This document shows, in pieces, positions 51,701 to 61,853 of a stretch of 64,000 bases of DNA. The notes beneath the pieces were generated by a model. It was not told where the DNA came from and did no database searches. It saw nothing but the letters and a program-made list of their open reading frames with translations. The stretch comes from Sphingomonas sp. (GTDB lineage Bacteria; Pseudomonadota; Alphaproteobacteria; Sphingomonadales; Sphingomonadaceae): positions 744,001 through 808,000 of the forward strand of contig JAFOMG010000011.1 in assembly GCA_017418975.1 (NCBI GenBank), written 5' to 3'. Every line of letters begins with the position of its first letter. The stretch's first letter is position 1. A program made the position numbers and the translations under genes.

Positions 51701-53881
51701 TCAGCCGGCGGCGTGGCCGGCCAGTGCGGCGAGCAGCAGCAGCGCCACGATGTTGGTGATCTTGATCATCGGGTTCACGGCCGGGCCCGCGGTGTCCTTG
51801 TAGGGATCGCCCACGGTGTCGCCGGTCACGGCCGCCTTGTGCGCTTCCGATCCCTTGCCGCCGTAATTGCCGTCCTCGATATATTTCTTGGCATTGTCCC
51901 ACGCGCCGCCGCCCGAAGTCATCGAGATGGCGACGAACAGGCCCGAGACGATTACGCCGAGCAGCATCGCGCCCACCGCCGCGAAGCCCTGGGACTGGCC
52001 GGCGACCGCGGTGATGATGAAGTAGATCGCGATCGGGCTCAGCACCGGCAGCAGCGATGGCACGATCATCTCCTTGATCGCCGCCTTGGTGACGATGTCC
52101 ACCGTGCGGGCATAATTGGGGCGGCTGGTGCCGGCCATGATGCCCTTGTCCTGCGCGAATTGCTGGCGGACGTCCTCGACCACCGAACCCGCCGCGCGGC
52201 CGACGGCGGTCATGCCGAAGGCGCCGAACAGATAGGGCAGCAGGGCGCCGAGCAGCAGGCCGACGATCACGTATGGATTGCTCAGGGAGAAATCCACCGG
52301 CACGTCCGGGAAGAACTCCTTGAGGTCGGTGGTATAGGCGCCGAACAGCACCAGCGCGGCGAGCGCGGCCGATCCGATCGCATAGCCCTTGGTCACGGCC
52401 TTGGTGGTGTTGCCCACCGCGTCGAGCGCGTCGGTCTTGTGGCGGACCTCATCCTCCAGCCCCGCCATCTCGGCGATGCCGCCGGCATTGTCGGTCACCG
52501 GGCCATAGGCGTCGAGCGCGACGACCATGCCGGCCAGCGCCAGCAGCGAAGTCGCGGCGAAGGCCACGCCGATGATGCCGGCGATCTGATAGGCAGCGAT
52601 CACCGCGACGACGATGACGAGCGTCGGCAGCGCGGTGGATTCCAGGCTGATCGCCAGGCCCTGGATCACGTTGGTGCCATGGCCCGTCACCGAAGCCTTG
52701 GCGATCGACTTGACCGGGCGATACTGGGTCCCGGTGTAATATTCGGTGATCCACACCAGCAGGCCGGTGACGGCCAGGCCGATCATCATGCAGATGAACA
52801 GGCTCCAGCCGGTGAATTGCGGACCCGCGATCAGGCCCTGCGCCGCCTCGGCGGTCACATGGTCGCTCGGCTCGAGGAAGGTGCTGGGATCGATGGAGAG
52901 GCCGCCGATCGCCGCGTTCATGTCGCCCAGCGTATATTGGGTGACGAACCAGATCGCCGGGACCGAGAGGATCGCGGTGGTCCAGAAGCCCTTGTAGAGC
53001 GCGCCCATGATCGACTGGCTCTTGCCCAGGCGGACCATATAGGTGCCGATGATCGACGTGATGATGCACACGCCGCCGACGATCAGCGGCAGCGACATCA
53101 GCTTGAGCAGCAGTTCGTCCGACAGATTCTTCACCAGCAGCGCGATCGAGACCATGGTGAGGCCGAGCGTCACGACATAGGTTTCGAACAGGTCGGCGGC
53201 CATGCCGGCGCAGTCGCCGACATTGTCGCCGACATTGTCCGCGATCACAGCCGGGTTGCGGGGATCGTCCTCGGGAATGCCGGCCTCGACCTTGCCGACC
53301 AGATCGGCACCCACATCGGCGGCCTTGGTGAAGATGCCGCCGCCCAGGCGCGCGAAGATCGAGATCAGCGAGGCGCCGAAGGCGAGGGCGGTCAGCGCCT
53401 CGATCACCTTGCGGCTGTTGGGCGCGAGCCCGGACGGGCCGACCAGATACCAGAACAGCACGGCGATCGCGAGCAGGCCCAGGCCCGCCACCAGCATGCC
53501 GGTGATCGCGCCCGAGCGGAAGGCGAGGGTGAGGCCGCCCTGGAGCGAGGTCCGTGCCGCCTCCGCGGTGCGGACATTCGCGCGCACCGAGATGTTCATG
53601 CCCACGAATCCCGCCACGCCCGAAAGCACGGCGCCGACGAGGAAGCCGATCGTCGAAAGCGTCCCCAGCGTGAAGAACAGGACGATGGCGACGATCACGC
53701 CCACCACGGCGATCGTCATATATTGCCGGCCGAGATAGGCCTTGGCGCCTTCCTGGATGGCAGCGGCGATGCTCTGCATCTTCTCGTTGCCCGCCGGCGC
53801 CTTCAGCACCTGCTGGCTGGTCAACAAGCCATAGAGCACTGCGAGCACGCCGCAGGCTATGGCGATGTACACAATCGTCAT
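51701..53881 (-). CDS. hppA: Proton-translocating membrane pyrophosphatase
   Basis: A 726-residue, about 16-helix enzyme that couples pyrophosphate hydrolysis to proton export. Hallmarks are [53 protein letters not shown] motifs (split here: [33 protein letters not shown]) and [16 protein letters not shown]. Lys494 in NTTKAVTKG stands where K+-dependent enzymes have Ala, so a K+-independent enzyme is expected. It sits between the secreted protein and thiL; convergent terminator at its end. Confidence 0.95.
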   Translation of the reverse strand: MTIVYIAIACGVLAVLYGLLTSQQVLKAPAGNEKMQSIAAAIQEGAKAYLGRQYMTIAVVGVIVAIVLFFTLGTLSTIGFLVGAVLSGVAGFVGMNISVRANVRTAEAARTSLQGGLTLAFRSGAITGMLVAGLGLLAIAVLFWYLVGPSGLAPNSRKVIEALTALAFGASLISIFARLGGGIFTKAADVGADLVGKVEAGIPEDDPRNPAVIADNVGDNVGDCAGMAADLFETYVVTLGLTMVSIALLVKNLSDELLLKLMSLPLIVGGVCIITSIIGTYMVRLGKSQSIMGALYKGFWTTAILSVPAIWFVTQYTLGDMNAAIGGLSIDPSTFLEPSDHVTAEAAQGLIAGPQFTGWSLFICMMIGLAVTGLLVWITEYYTGTQYRPVKSIAKASVTGHGTNVIQGLAISLESTALPTLVIVVAVIAAYQIAGIIGVAFAATSLLALAGMVVALDAYGPVTDNAGGIAEMAGLEDEVRHKTDALDAVGNTTKAVTKGYAIGSAALAALVLFGAYTTDLKEFFPDVPVDFSLSNPYVIVGLLLGALLPYLFGAFGMTAVGRAAGSVVEDVRQQFAQDKGIMAGTSRPNYARTVDIVTKAAIKEMIVPSLLPVLSPIAIYFIITAVAGQSQGFAAVGAMLLGVIVSGLFVAISMTSGGGAWDNAKKYIEDGNYGGKGSEAHKAAVTGDTVGDPYKDTAGPAVNPMIKITNIVALLLLAALAGHAAG

Positions 53882-53989
53882 GCGTTCAAGCCCTTCCCCT
53901 ATTGGATATCGAGCCGCGCCGGTCTGTGTGCCGGTTTAAAAGGCCCGGTATGGGGAGGCTATCGAGCGGTTGCCCGTAGCGCAAGCCGC

Positions 53990-54829
53990 TCAGCGATGCT
54001 GGTAGCCGAGCGCGCAATCGGGCGCCGCGCCGTCGAGCAGCAGGGAGGCGCTTCCCCGTTCCGTCAGCGTGCCGATCCGCGTGGCCGGCACGGGCGGCGC
54101 GAAATCGGCGGGCGCGGCGAACAGCAGCTCGTAATCGTCGCCCCAGGTCGCGGCGCGCAGCGGATCGGCGCCCGGGGCGACGGGCAGGGCCGCGCGCGCG
54201 ATCCCGGCGGTGCAGCCGCTCGCCTCGGCCAGGCGGGCAGCGTCGAGGAGGAGGCCGTCCGACACGTCCATCATCGCATGGACATGCGGCGCCAGGGCAC
54301 GGCCCTCGGCGAGGCGCGGGCGCGGGCGGAGATAGGCGGCGCCGTCGCCCGCCTCGAAGCCCAGCATCGCCGCGCCGATCGTGCCGGTCACCCATAGCGC
54401 GTCGCCTGCCCGCCCGCCGTCGCGGCGCGGCACGGTGGCGCCGGCGCGGCCGATCGCGGTGCAGCCGAAGGTGGCGGGGCTGACCGAGATGGTGTCGCCG
54501 CCGAGCAGCGGCACGGCATATTCGGTGAGGATCGCGCGCAATCCTTCGACGAAGCGTTCCGCCCCCTCCACCAGCACGGCGCCGATCAGCACGCCCAGCG
54601 GCTCGGCGCCCTTGGCGGCCAGGTCGGACAGGTTCACCGCGACCAGCTTCCAGGCGATGTCGAACGGATCGGTGCCGGCGCGGTAATGCACGCCCTCGGC
54701 AATGGCGTCATGGGTGAGGATCAGCGTCTCGCCGCCGATCGCCAGCGTCGCGGTGTCGTCGCGCAGGCCCTCGGCGCCCGGATGGAGGGGGAGGGTGCGC
54801 AGGGCCGCGATGAACTCGGCTTCGTTCAC
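53990..54829 (-). CDS. thiL: Thiamine-monophosphate kinase
   Basis: A 279-residue protein with ThiL motifs: GLRDDTATL, TILTHDAIAEGVHY-like LILTHDAIAEGVHYR, AVNLSDLAAKGAEP, LLGGDT, and MMDVSDGLLLDAARLAEASG. It phosphorylates thiamine monophosphate to thiamine pyrophosphate with ATP. Length is somewhat under the usual 310-330. It is in the nusB-thiL-hppA order, with a palindromic repeat between nusB and thiL. Confidence 0.93.
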   Translation of the reverse strand: MNEAEFIAALRTLPLHPGAEGLRDDTATLAIGGETLILTHDAIAEGVHYRAGTDPFDIAWKLVAVNLSDLAAKGAEPLGVLIGAVLVEGAERFVEGLRAILTEYAVPLLGGDTISVSPATFGCTAIGRAGATVPRRDGGRAGDALWVTGTIGAAMLGFEAGDGAAYLRPRPRLAEGRALAPHVHAMMDVSDGLLLDAARLAEASGCTAGIARAALPVAPGADPLRAATWGDDYELLFAAPADFAPPVPATRIGTLTERGSASLLLDGAAPDCALGYQHR

Positions 54830-54838
54830 TGCTCAAAT

Positions 54839-54962
54839 CCTCCCTCGCAGGGGGAGGGATGCCAGCGAAGCTGGTGGAAGGGGCATGCCGCAGGCGGTTC
54901 GTTCGGGGCGATCCCCCTCCACCACCGCTTCGCGGCGGTCCCCCTCCCCCCGCGGGGGAGGA
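54839..54962. repeat. Palindromic element, family C (CCTCCCTCGCAGGGGGAGG type)
   Basis: A 124-base imperfect inverted repeat between nusB and thiL: CCTCCCTCGCAGGGGGAGG and GCCAGCGAAGCTGGTGGAAG at the left pair with CCCCCTCCACCACCGCTTCG and CCCCCCGCGGGGGAGG at the right. Nothing coding is seen in it. Confidence 0.8.
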
Positions 54963-54968
54963 TCTGGA

Positions 54969-55430
54969 TCAACCCCGGACTTCCTTCGCCACGGCATCGA
55001 GGATGCCGTTGACGAAGCCCTTTTCGCGACGGTCGTAAAAGGCGTCGGTGACGTCGAGATACTCGCTGATCGCCGCGCCGACGGGCACGTCCTTGCGCGC
55101 CATCAGCTCATAGGTGCCGGCGCGCAGGATCTGGCGCATCGGCTTGTCGAGCCGGTCGAGGCTCCAGTCGGCGGTCAGCTTGGTGGCGATCATCCGGTCG
55201 ATCTCGTCGCGGCGCTCGCTCACGCCGACCACGATGTCGTCGAAAAAGGCGATGTCGGCCTCGGCATATTCCACGTCCTCGATCGTCGCGCCCAGGCGAT
55301 GATTGTGGAACTCGTGGAGCAGCGCCGGAATCGAGGTCGCTTCCATCTCGTGCTGGTACAGCGCCTGCACGGCGGCGAGGCGCGCGGCGGCGCGCGCCTT
55401 GGAACGGGACTTTGCTTGATGGCTTGGCAT
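54969..55430 (-). CDS. nusB: Transcription antitermination factor NusB
   Basis: A 153-residue all-helical protein: KARAAARLAAVQALYQHEM at the N-terminus and LDKPMRQILRAGTYEL, then VPVGAAISEYLDVTDAFYD, with a C-terminal GFVNGILDAVAKE. It binds boxA RNA with NusE in ribosomal RNA antitermination. Upstream in-frame starts (55442, 55478) are less likely. It is 29 bases from a divergent small secreted-protein gene. Confidence 0.93.
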   Translation of the reverse strand: MPSHQAKSRSKARAAARLAAVQALYQHEMEATSIPALLHEFHNHRLGATIEDVEYAEADIAFFDDIVVGVSERRDEIDRMIATKLTADWSLDRLDKPMRQILRAGTYELMARKDVPVGAAISEYLDVTDAFYDRREKGFVNGILDAVAKEVRG

Positions 55431-55459
55431 GCTGCGCCCCATAGGTATGTTCGGCCGAT

Positions 55460-55906
55460 ATGGCAAAGCGTGTTGCATTGCTCGGGTTCCTCGCCGCCAT
55501 TTCGGGGGCTCCCGCGGCGCATGCCTGCTCGATCGTCATCGACCACGAACCGACCTATGCCGAACGCCGTGCCAAAGCGAAGCAGATCATCGCCGATGCC
55601 AGCCTCATCCTCGATGGGGAAGTGGTGGCGGCGGGCGAGGATGGCGGCGTGCCTGCCAGGATTCGCGTGCAGGAAGTGCTCAAGGGAAGCGCCGAAAGCT
55701 TCGTCTATGTCCATGGCGACAGCGGTGCCTGTGACCTCAGCTTCAACCGGGTCGGCGAACGCGTGCGGCTCTTCCTGTTCGGCGATCCGAGTCACTACAG
55801 GACCTCGGTCGATGACGAGAACGCCCGGCATCTCGATCGCCTGCTGAAATCGGACCGCCGCAAGGCCGCCTGGCCAATTCCCTTCAGCCGCGCGGCCAGG
55901 CCCTGA
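55460..55906 (+). CDS. Small secreted protein, NTR/TIMP-like by eye
   Basis: A 148-residue protein with a signal peptide (LGFLAAISGAPAAHA) and a mature N-terminal Cys. ILDGEVVAAGEDGGVPARIRV, VLKGSAESFVYVHGDSGACD and RVRLFLFGDP recall the OB-fold of NTR/TIMP-like secreted domains. The similarity is tentative and the function unknown. Its 3' end overlaps the convergent DUF2314 gene by 23 bases. Confidence 0.7.
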   Translation: MAKRVALLGFLAAISGAPAAHACSIVIDHEPTYAERRAKAKQIIADASLILDGEVVAAGEDGGVPARIRVQEVLKGSAESFVYVHGDSGACDLSFNRVGERVRLFLFGDPSHYRTSVDDENARHLDRLLKSDRRKAAWPIPFSRAARP

Positions 55907-56273
55907 GCGGCGCCCGCGCGGCATAGTCGCGGCTCTCGGCATTGCCCGCCTGCACCTCGATCACATGCTCCGGCCCGAACGGCACTTCGGTACCCAGCCA
56001 GAACTCGTCATTCTCGTCGATCTCGGGCTCGTTATCGAGCAGCCCGAAATAGGTGCCGTCCGCGGCCTCGCGCACCACCACCCACATCCGCTCGACGATC
56101 GGTTCGTCATCCTCCTCGACCGCGATCACGAAGATCAGCTTGGCGAAGTCGCCAGGCTGCAGGCCGGCGCGCGTCGCCTCGTCGGGGATTTCGAAACTCT
56201 CGGGATGGAGCAGGTGGCGCTCAAGCCCGCTTTCGAGGCACCAGCCATCCTCGTCCAGATCGGGTGCGCGCAT
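55884..56273 (-). CDS. DUF2314-like protein coupled to hisD
   Basis: A 129-residue acidic cytoplasmic protein with GDFAKLIFVIAVEEDDEPIVERMWVVV and YFGLLDNEPEI, WLGTEVPFGPEHVIEV, the DUF2314 pattern. The ATG overlaps the hisD stop (TGATG). No biochemical function is known for the family; the linkage to hisD is common in sphingomonads by my recollection. Confidence 0.8.
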   Translation of the reverse strand: MRAPDLDEDGWCLESGLERHLLHPESFEIPDEATRAGLQPGDFAKLIFVIAVEEDDEPIVERMWVVVREAADGTYFGLLDNEPEIDENDEFWLGTEVPFGPEHVIEVQAGNAESRDYAARAPLRAWPRG

Positions 56274-57565
56274 CAACTGCTCCTCAGGCGAATGGCGACG
56301 GACTCGGCATGCGCCGGCAGCCCCTCGGCATGGGCGAGCGCCACCGCCGCCGGGCCGATCGCGGCCAGCCCGTCGCGGTCGAGCGACAGGAAGCTGGTGC
56401 GCTTCATGAAGTCGAGCACCGACAGGCCCGAGGCGAAGCGCGCCCGGCGGCCGGTGGGGAGGACATGGTTCGGGCCCGCGACATAATCGCCCACCGCCTC
56501 GGGCGTGTAGCGGCCGATGAAGACGGAGCCGGCATGGCGGACCATGTCGAACAGCCGCTCGGCATCGTCGCAGGCAAGCTCGAGATGCTCGGGCGCCAGG
56601 CGATCGACCAGCGGCATCGCGCTGACCAGATCGGGCACCAGGATGATCGCGCCGTTCGCTTCCCAGCTCGCCCGCGCGGTCTTCTCGGTGGCGAGCGCGG
56701 CCAGCGCGCGCGCCACCGCTTCGGCCACCTTGTCGGCGAACGCCGCATCGTCGGTGAACAGGATCGACTGGCTGGTCGGGTCGTGCTCGGCCTGGCTGAG
56801 CAGGTCGGCGGCGATCCAGTCGGCATCGTTCCCGCCGTCGGCGACCACTACGATCTCGCTCGGCCCGGCGACCATGTCGATGCCGACCACGCCGTAGAGC
56901 TGGCGCTTGGCCTCGGCCACCCAGGCATTGCCCGGTCCGGTGATCACGTCGACCGGCGCGATCCTGTCGGTGCCATAAGCGAGCGCGGCGATCGCCTGGG
57001 CGCCGCCGACGCGCCAGATCTCGTCGACACCGGCCAGGTGCGCGGCGGCGAGGACGAGCGGATTCACGTCGCCGTCCGGCGTCGGCGTCACCATCACCAG
57101 CCGGCCGACGCCCGCCGCCTTGGCCGGCAGCGCGTTCATCAGCACCGAGCTGGGATAGGCGGCCCGGCCGCCGGGCACATAGATGCCCGCCGCGTCCACC
57201 GCTCGCCAGCGCGCGCCCAGCCTGATGCCCTGCGCGTCGATCTCGTCGCGATCCTCGGGCTTCTGCTTCGCATGATAGGCGGCGATGCGCTCGGCGGCGA
57301 GCTCCAGCGCATCGCGCAGCTCGGGGGAGAGCCCCTCCCAGGCGGCGAGGCAGTCGGCGCGGTCGAGCTTCCAGCCCTGGGCGTCGAGGTCGAACCGGTC
57401 GAAGCGCCGGGTGAGGTCCCTGAGCGCCGCATCGCCCTCGGCCCGGACCCGGGCGACGATCGCGGCGACGTCGCGCGCGACGTCTTCATCGGCCTCGCGC
57501 CGTGCATCGACCAGATCGGTGAACGCCCGGGCGAAGCCCGCATCGCCGGCGTCCAGCCGGATCAT
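56273..57565 (-). CDS. hisD: Histidinol dehydrogenase
   Basis: A 430-residue enzyme that oxidises L-histidinol to histidine in two NAD steps. It shows [69 protein letters not shown] and [14 protein letters not shown], including the Zn-binding Gln/His and the catalytic Glu/His regions. The ATG overlaps the hisG stop (ATGA); the open frame above is hisG shadow. The His pathway is split here to two genes. Confidence 0.95.
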   Translation of the reverse strand: MIRLDAGDAGFARAFTDLVDARREADEDVARDVAAIVARVRAEGDAALRDLTRRFDRFDLDAQGWKLDRADCLAAWEGLSPELRDALELAAERIAAYHAKQKPEDRDEIDAQGIRLGARWRAVDAAGIYVPGGRAAYPSSVLMNALPAKAAGVGRLVMVTPTPDGDVNPLVLAAAHLAGVDEIWRVGGAQAIAALAYGTDRIAPVDVITGPGNAWVAEAKRQLYGVVGIDMVAGPSEIVVVADGGNDADWIAADLLSQAEHDPTSQSILFTDDAAFADKVAEAVARALAALATEKTARASWEANGAIILVPDLVSAMPLVDRLAPEHLELACDDAERLFDMVRHAGSVFIGRYTPEAVGDYVAGPNHVLPTGRRARFASGLSVLDFMKRTSFLSLDRDGLAAIGPAAVALAHAEGLPAHAESVAIRLRSS

Positions 57566-58215
57566 TGGGCCACCGCCCGGCGGAACCCGTCGACCAGCGG
57601 CACCACTTCGGTCGCGCGCGTCTTGAAGGCGGCGCGGTTGACGATCAGCCGGCTGCTCACCTCGGCGATCACTTCCACTTCGACCAGCCCGTTCTCCTTG
57701 AGCGTGCGGCCCGAGGAGACGAGGTCGACGATGCGCGGCGCCAGCCCCAGCACGGGCGCCAGCTCCATCGCGCCGTTGAGCTTGACGCACTCCGCCTGCA
57801 CGCCGCGCGCCTCGAAATGGGCGCGGGTGATGTGCGGATATTTGGTGGCGACGCGGACATGGCTCCAGCCGCGCGGATCGTCGCGCTCCGCCAGGTCGGC
57901 CGGCTCGGCGACCGAGATGCGGCAATGGCCGATCCCCAAGTCCACCGGGGCATAGAGTTCCGAATAGTCGAACTCGGCGAGCACGTCCGAGCCGACGATG
58001 CCGAGCTGCGCGGCACCATGCGCGACGAAGGTGGCGACGTCGAACGCCCGCACGCGGATCAGGTCGATCGCGGGCGTGTTGGTCCGGAAGCGGAGCGCGC
58101 GCGAGCCCTCGTCGGCGAAGTCCGGCTCGGGCACGATGCCGACACGGGCGAGCAGCGGCAGCGCCTCGTCGAGGATGCGGCCCTTGGGGACGGCGAGGAT
58201 CAGCGGTTCGGTCAT
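57562..58215 (-). CDS. hisG: ATP phosphoribosyltransferase, short form
   Basis: A 217-residue protein with [24 protein letters not shown] and [14 protein letters not shown], the HisG signature; it makes phosphoribosyl-ATP in the first histidine step. It lacks the C-terminal regulatory ACT domain (about 80 residues), so it is HisG-S, which needs HisZ; no hisZ is in the window. It is the upstream gene of hisG-hisD-DUF2314. A start at 58254 is open but unlikely. Confidence 0.95.
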   Translation of the reverse strand: MTEPLILAVPKGRILDEALPLLARVGIVPEPDFADEGSRALRFRTNTPAIDLIRVRAFDVATFVAHGAAQLGIVGSDVLAEFDYSELYAPVDLGIGHCRISVAEPADLAERDDPRGWSHVRVATKYPHITRAHFEARGVQAECVKLNGAMELAPVLGLAPRIVDLVSSGRTLKENGLVEVEVIAEVSSRLIVNRAAFKTRATEVVPLVDGFRRAVAQ

Positions 58216-58279
58216 CGAAGGCGGGGCTTTACTAGGGGCACCCCATGGGCGCAACAGACGCGCCGCGGAGGTAATTCTT

Positions 58280-59377
58280 ATGGCCAGTGAAGAGAATAAC
58301 CGCGGCGCGTTTCGGATCCAGGAATTCTATTGCCGCAAGATGGACGCGCCCATCTATGCGGACATCTGCGTCGCGGTCGCCGACGGGCTGACCCGCGGCA
58401 GCGAGACCGGCCGCCGCGTGCTCGACTGGCCGGGCGAGCCGACTCGCGACGCGCTGCCGCTGCGGCTGGTCGGCGGGCTGCACGCGCTGGTGCTGGCGGG
58501 CAGCGACGCGGAACTGGCGGAGGCGTTCGCGGGCAGGCTGGCGGGCGAAGCGCTGCAGGCGGCGCTCAACCGGGTGCTGGCGCGCCACGACGCCGCCCTG
58601 CTCCCCTGGCTTGACGGACCGCCCCAGACCAACGAGCCGGGCCGCTCCGGCGCGCTGATCGTCGGGCTGATCGAAGTCGCGCGGCGCCATGGCCCGAAGC
58701 TGGAGATATTGGAGATCGGATCGAGCGGCGGGCTCAACCTGCTGATCGACCGCTATCGTTTCGATCTGGGCGGCGCGCTGCTCGGGCCGGCCGATGCGCC
58801 CGTCACGATCGCACCCGCCTGGCTCGGCGATCCGCCCGCGCTGCCGCCGCTCGAGATCGTCTCGACGCGGGGCTGCGACGTGGCGCCGCTCGACGTCACC
58901 GATCCGGCGGTGGCGGCGCGGCTCTCCGCCTATGTCTGGGCCGAGACGCCGATGCGGCTGGAACGGCTGCGCAAGGCGATCGCGATGGTGCGCGCGGGCG
59001 GCGTGGACCTGACGCGCGCCGATGCGGCCGACTGGGTGGAGGCGCGCCTGGCCGAGCCGCAGGCATCGGGCGTCACGCGGGTGCTGATGCACTCGGTGGT
59101 CTGGCAATATGTCCCGGATGCGAGCACCGCGCGCATCCGCGCCGCGATGGAGACGGCGGGTGCGGCGGCCACGCTTGAACGGCCGCTCGCCTGGGTGGCG
59201 ATGGAGCCCGATCGCGCGCTCGGCGAACAGGTGGTGAGCGTGCGGACCTGGCCCGATGGCGGGCCGCGCGTGGTGGTCGCCACCGCGCATGCCCATGCCG
59301 CATGGGTCCGCCCCGGCGCGGAGCGCAGCAGCGAGCGGGGCATTCTCCTCGATGCCGCGGCCGAGGTGCGCCTGTGA
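58280..59377 (+). CDS. DUF2332 family protein
   Basis: A 365-residue protein of the DUF2332 family with [14 protein letters not shown] after LEILEIG, a possible nucleotide/SAM-binding motif, and [13 protein letters not shown] near the C-terminus. GGAGGT precedes the ATG by 8 bases. The function is unknown. It is divergent from hisG and coupled to the next gene. Confidence 0.85.
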   Translation: MASEENNRGAFRIQEFYCRKMDAPIYADICVAVADGLTRGSETGRRVLDWPGEPTRDALPLRLVGGLHALVLAGSDAELAEAFAGRLAGEALQAALNRVLARHDAALLPWLDGPPQTNEPGRSGALIVGLIEVARRHGPKLEILEIGSSGGLNLLIDRYRFDLGGALLGPADAPVTIAPAWLGDPPALPPLEIVSTRGCDVAPLDVTDPAVAARLSAYVWAETPMRLERLRKAIAMVRAGGVDLTRADAADWVEARLAEPQASGVTRVLMHSVVWQYVPDASTARIRAAMETAGAAATLERPLAWVAMEPDRALGEQVVSVRTWPDGGPRVVVATAHAHAAWVRPGAERSSERGILLDAAAEVRL

Positions 59378-59754
59378 CGAAGTCGACCAATTATCGCGAC
59401 ACGCTGATCACCGCGTCGCCGGACAGCCCGGTCTCGGCGGGGACGGTGCCGGAAAAGCCCGGGACGGTGGCGGCGGTGCAGCATGGGCTGCTCGCCACGC
59501 CCTATGCGATAACCAGCGACGATCTGCTCCACGCCGCCCATCGCGCGCGGGGCGGGGACAAGAGCCGCGAGGATTTCTTCGCCAGGCCCCAGGCATGCCT
59601 GCGCGCCTCGCCGCTGGTGAAGCAATATGGCTGGGGCGTGCATCACGACGGCGAAGGGCGGATCGCGCTGCTCGGCATGGAGAGCGCCGAGTATCGCCGG
59701 CTGCTGGACGATCCGGCGATCGCCAAGACGCCGGGGATGCGCCGGGCGCGTTAG
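59374..59754 (+). CDS. DUF6157-like protein
   Basis: A 126-residue protein starting at a GTG that overlaps the DUF2332 stop (GTGA), so probably translated by coupling. TNYRDTLITASPDSPVSAG and LLATPYAITSDDLL resemble DUF6157. No motif gives a reaction. Confidence 0.75.
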   Translation: MTKSTNYRDTLITASPDSPVSAGTVPEKPGTVAAVQHGLLATPYAITSDDLLHAAHRARGGDKSREDFFARPQACLRASPLVKQYGWGVHHDGEGRIALLGMESAEYRRLLDDPAIAKTPGMRRAR

Positions 59755-59790
59755 GTTGGGAACCCAAGCAACTATCTGATTTCCGCCGTC

Positions 59791-59811
59791 ATCCCGGCCC
59801 TGAGCCGGGAT
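59791..59811. repeat. Short hairpin of the GTCATCCCGG type
   Basis: ATCCCGGC, loop CCTGA, GCCGGGAT, preceded by CCGTC. It lies between convergent genes and resembles the family B arm or half element; possible transcription stop. Confidence 0.65.
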
Positions 59812-59870
59812 CCCGCGTCTTCCTCCGTCCGCAAGGCGCGCTCGATACAGATCCCAAATGTCGATCCGCC

Positions 59871-60551
59871 CTAGGGCCGCAGCGTCAGTCCGATCGTCAT
59901 CGCATGGTCCATCTGGTCGCGCGCGCCGGCGCGGCCGAAGCGATATTGGTTGAGATAGCCGATCTCGACGCGCAGCTGGCGGCCCAGCGGCGCGCCCAGC
60001 CCGATATTGGCCCGCACCCGCTCGATCCCGCCGCGCTGGCCCCAGGCGGTGCTGTTGAGATTGAGGAACGTCTCGTGCGTCGCGAACAGGCCGAGCCCGG
60101 TCCGGCCCAGCGGCGCGTTGAAGCGCAGCTGGCCGCGCACGCGGTGGCCGATCTCCGGGCCGGCGCTGTTGAAGCGCTGCTCGAGCCGGATCCGCGTGGC
60201 GAAGCCGGCGCCGAGCGGGACGATCACGTGCTGGCGCAGCCGCTCCTCGTTCGGCAGCGTCCGGTCGCCGACGAAATCCTCGACGTGCCGATAGCCGATG
60301 GCGAGCTCGACCTTGCCGAGCTTCCAGGCGAACAGCCCGCCGATCTCGGTGTGCGCCAGCCCCCGGGCGCGCTCGCCGAAGCGGGCGATGCTCTCCACCG
60401 TTGCCTCTTCATGCTCGCCCACGCGGACGACGCCGCTCGCCTGCAGCCACAGCTGGTCGTCGGTCCGTTGCGCGCGTGCGGGCGCAGCGGCGGCCAGGAG
60501 CAGGGGCAGGACGGCGCACCAACGCATCGCGCCTAAACGCATCGTCTTCAT
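59871..60551 (-). CDS. DUF2490 family outer-membrane-like protein
   Basis: A 226-residue protein with a signal peptide (LPLLLAAAAPARA/QRT) and an alternating beta-strand pattern: DDQLWLQASGVVRVG, ETFLNLN, and a final MTIGLTLRP. By similarity it is DUF2490, a predicted outer-membrane barrel of unknown role. Several in-frame ATGs (60551, 60542, 60527) could start it. GH3 and TBDR neighbours are far away; context gives no clue. Confidence 0.75.
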   Translation of the reverse strand: MKTMRLGAMRWCAVLPLLLAAAAPARAQRTDDQLWLQASGVVRVGEHEEATVESIARFGERARGLAHTEIGGLFAWKLGKVELAIGYRHVEDFVGDRTLPNEERLRQHVIVPLGAGFATRIRLEQRFNSAGPEIGHRVRGQLRFNAPLGRTGLGLFATHETFLNLNSTAWGQRGGIERVRANIGLGAPLGRQLRVEIGYLNQYRFGRAGARDQMDHAMTIGLTLRP

Positions 60552-60626
60552 TCCGGTGCAAGCTTTACTTGCCGGACCTGGAACATCCATGGAACATCGC
60601 CGCGATCAAAATGGGGGACAAGGGCA

Positions 60627-61025
60627 ATGATTCTCACGACGGCGCTGGCTCTGGGCATGGCGGCGCAGGGCCGCTGCGCGGCGCTCGACACACGGCTTCC
60701 GCGCCCGCTCGCCGGCTGGACGCGCGACGGGCGCGGGCTCGACACCGGCCATGCGGTGACGCTGCCGGTGCGCGGCGGCGGCGTGGAGACGCGCGTCACG
60801 ATCCGCAAGGCCGGCACGGTCGGCATCGCGATCGATCGCGCGGGCTGGATCGATGCCTTCGCCGCCGGCAGTCCGCGCGCGCTGCGCATGGCGTCCGAGC
60901 GCCGGGGGCCGCGCTGCTCGACGATCCACAAGATCCTCTATTACCGGATGCGCCCCGGCACCTATCGCGTCACGGTGAATCGGCTTAAGGGCGGCCGTGC
61001 AAGGCTGATGCTCACGCACGACTGA
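60627..61025 (+). CDS. Small exported protein, beta-sandwich-like
   Basis: A 132-residue protein with a signal peptide ([16 protein letters not shown]) and the pattern [20 protein letters not shown] and [11 protein letters not shown]. Similar small proteins are often labelled homogentisate dioxygenase in databases; that label has no support here (no cupin His motif, far too short). GGGGACAAGGGC precedes the ATG. The function is unknown. Confidence 0.7.
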   Translation: MILTTALALGMAAQGRCAALDTRLPRPLAGWTRDGRGLDTGHAVTLPVRGGGVETRVTIRKAGTVGIAIDRAGWIDAFAAGSPRALRMASERRGPRCSTIHKILYYRMRPGTYRVTVNRLKGGRARLMLTHD

Positions 61026-61050
61026 CAGCAAATGTCATAAGGGATTCCCG

Positions 61051-61704
61051 ATGAAGTTCTTCGCCGACACTGCCGATACCGCCGATATTCGCGACCTGGC
61101 CGCCACCGGCCTGCTCGACGGCGTCACCACCAATCCCTCGCTGATCCACAAGGCGGGCCGCGATTTCCTCGAAGTGGTCGCGGAGATCTGCGAGATCGTC
61201 GAGGGCCCGGTCTCGGCCGAGGTCGTCGCGCTCGATTTCGAGGGCATGATGCGCGAGGCGGAGATCGTCCGGAAGATCGCCGACAACGTCGCGGTCAAGG
61301 TGCCGCTGACGATCGACGGCCTCAAGGCGTGCAAGGCGCTCACCGACGACGGCACGATGGTCAACGTGACTCTCTGCTTCTCGGCCAACCAGGCGCTGCT
61401 CGCCGCCAAGGCCGGCGCGACCTTCATCTCGCCCTTTGTCGGCCGGCACGACGATATCGGCTATCCGGGCATGGACCTGATCGCCGACATCCGCACGATC
61501 TACGACAATTACGCCTTCGACACCGAGATCCTGGTCGCCAGCGTGCGCAACCCGATCCATGTGCTCGAAGCCGCCAAGATCGGCGCCGACGTGATGACCG
61601 CGCCGCCGAGCGTGATCCGCCAGCTGGTCAAGCACCCGCTGACCGACAACGGCATCGCCGCCTTCATGGCCGATTGGGCCAAGACCGGGCAGAAGATCGG
61701 GTGA
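61051..61704 (+). CDS. Transaldolase / fructose-6-phosphate aldolase family (TalC/Fsa)
   Basis: A 217-residue class I aldolase of the small transaldolase subfamily: [29 protein letters not shown], and catalytic Lys83 in NVAVKVPLT, with the later [17 protein letters not shown] and [12 protein letters not shown]. It either exchanges dihydroxyacetone units in the pentose phosphate pathway or cleaves fructose 6-phosphate; members cannot be told apart safely by sequence. It follows the small exported protein by 25 bases. Confidence 0.9.
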   Translation: MKFFADTADTADIRDLAATGLLDGVTTNPSLIHKAGRDFLEVVAEICEIVEGPVSAEVVALDFEGMMREAEIVRKIADNVAVKVPLTIDGLKACKALTDDGTMVNVTLCFSANQALLAAKAGATFISPFVGRHDDIGYPGMDLIADIRTIYDNYAFDTEILVASVRNPIHVLEAAKIGADVMTAPPSVIRQLVKHPLTDNGIAAFMADWAKTGQKIG

Positions 61705-61710
61705 CTTTTT

Positions 61711-61839
61711 CTCCCTCTCCCCTCCGGGGAGAGGGTGGCCCAGCGCAGCGAGGCCAGGAGAGGGGCAGTGCGGGCCGCAAGCGCCTTGCTCGCCGCACTG
61801 CCCCTGTCCGCGACCCTCTCCCCAGGGGGGAGAGGGAGA
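61711..61839. repeat. Palindromic element, family D (CTCCCTCTCCCC type)
   Basis: A 129-base imperfect inverted repeat: CTCCCTCTCCCCTCCGGGGA and GAGAGGGGCAGTGCGGGC at the left; CGCACTGCCCCTGTC, ACCCTCTCCCCAGGGGGGAG and AGGGAG at the right. It lies directly after the aldolase stop; the xerC ATG follows 14 bases later. Confidence 0.8.
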
Positions 61840-61853
61840 TATATGCTTCCCCC

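Noticed and set aside
51713..54397. An 894-residue plus-strand open frame
   Set aside because: Exactly antisense to hppA and thiL; composition is a shadow and hppA is certain.
60627..61025. Homogentisate 1,2-dioxygenase annotation
   Set aside because: Far too short, exported, no metal-binding His/Glu motif.
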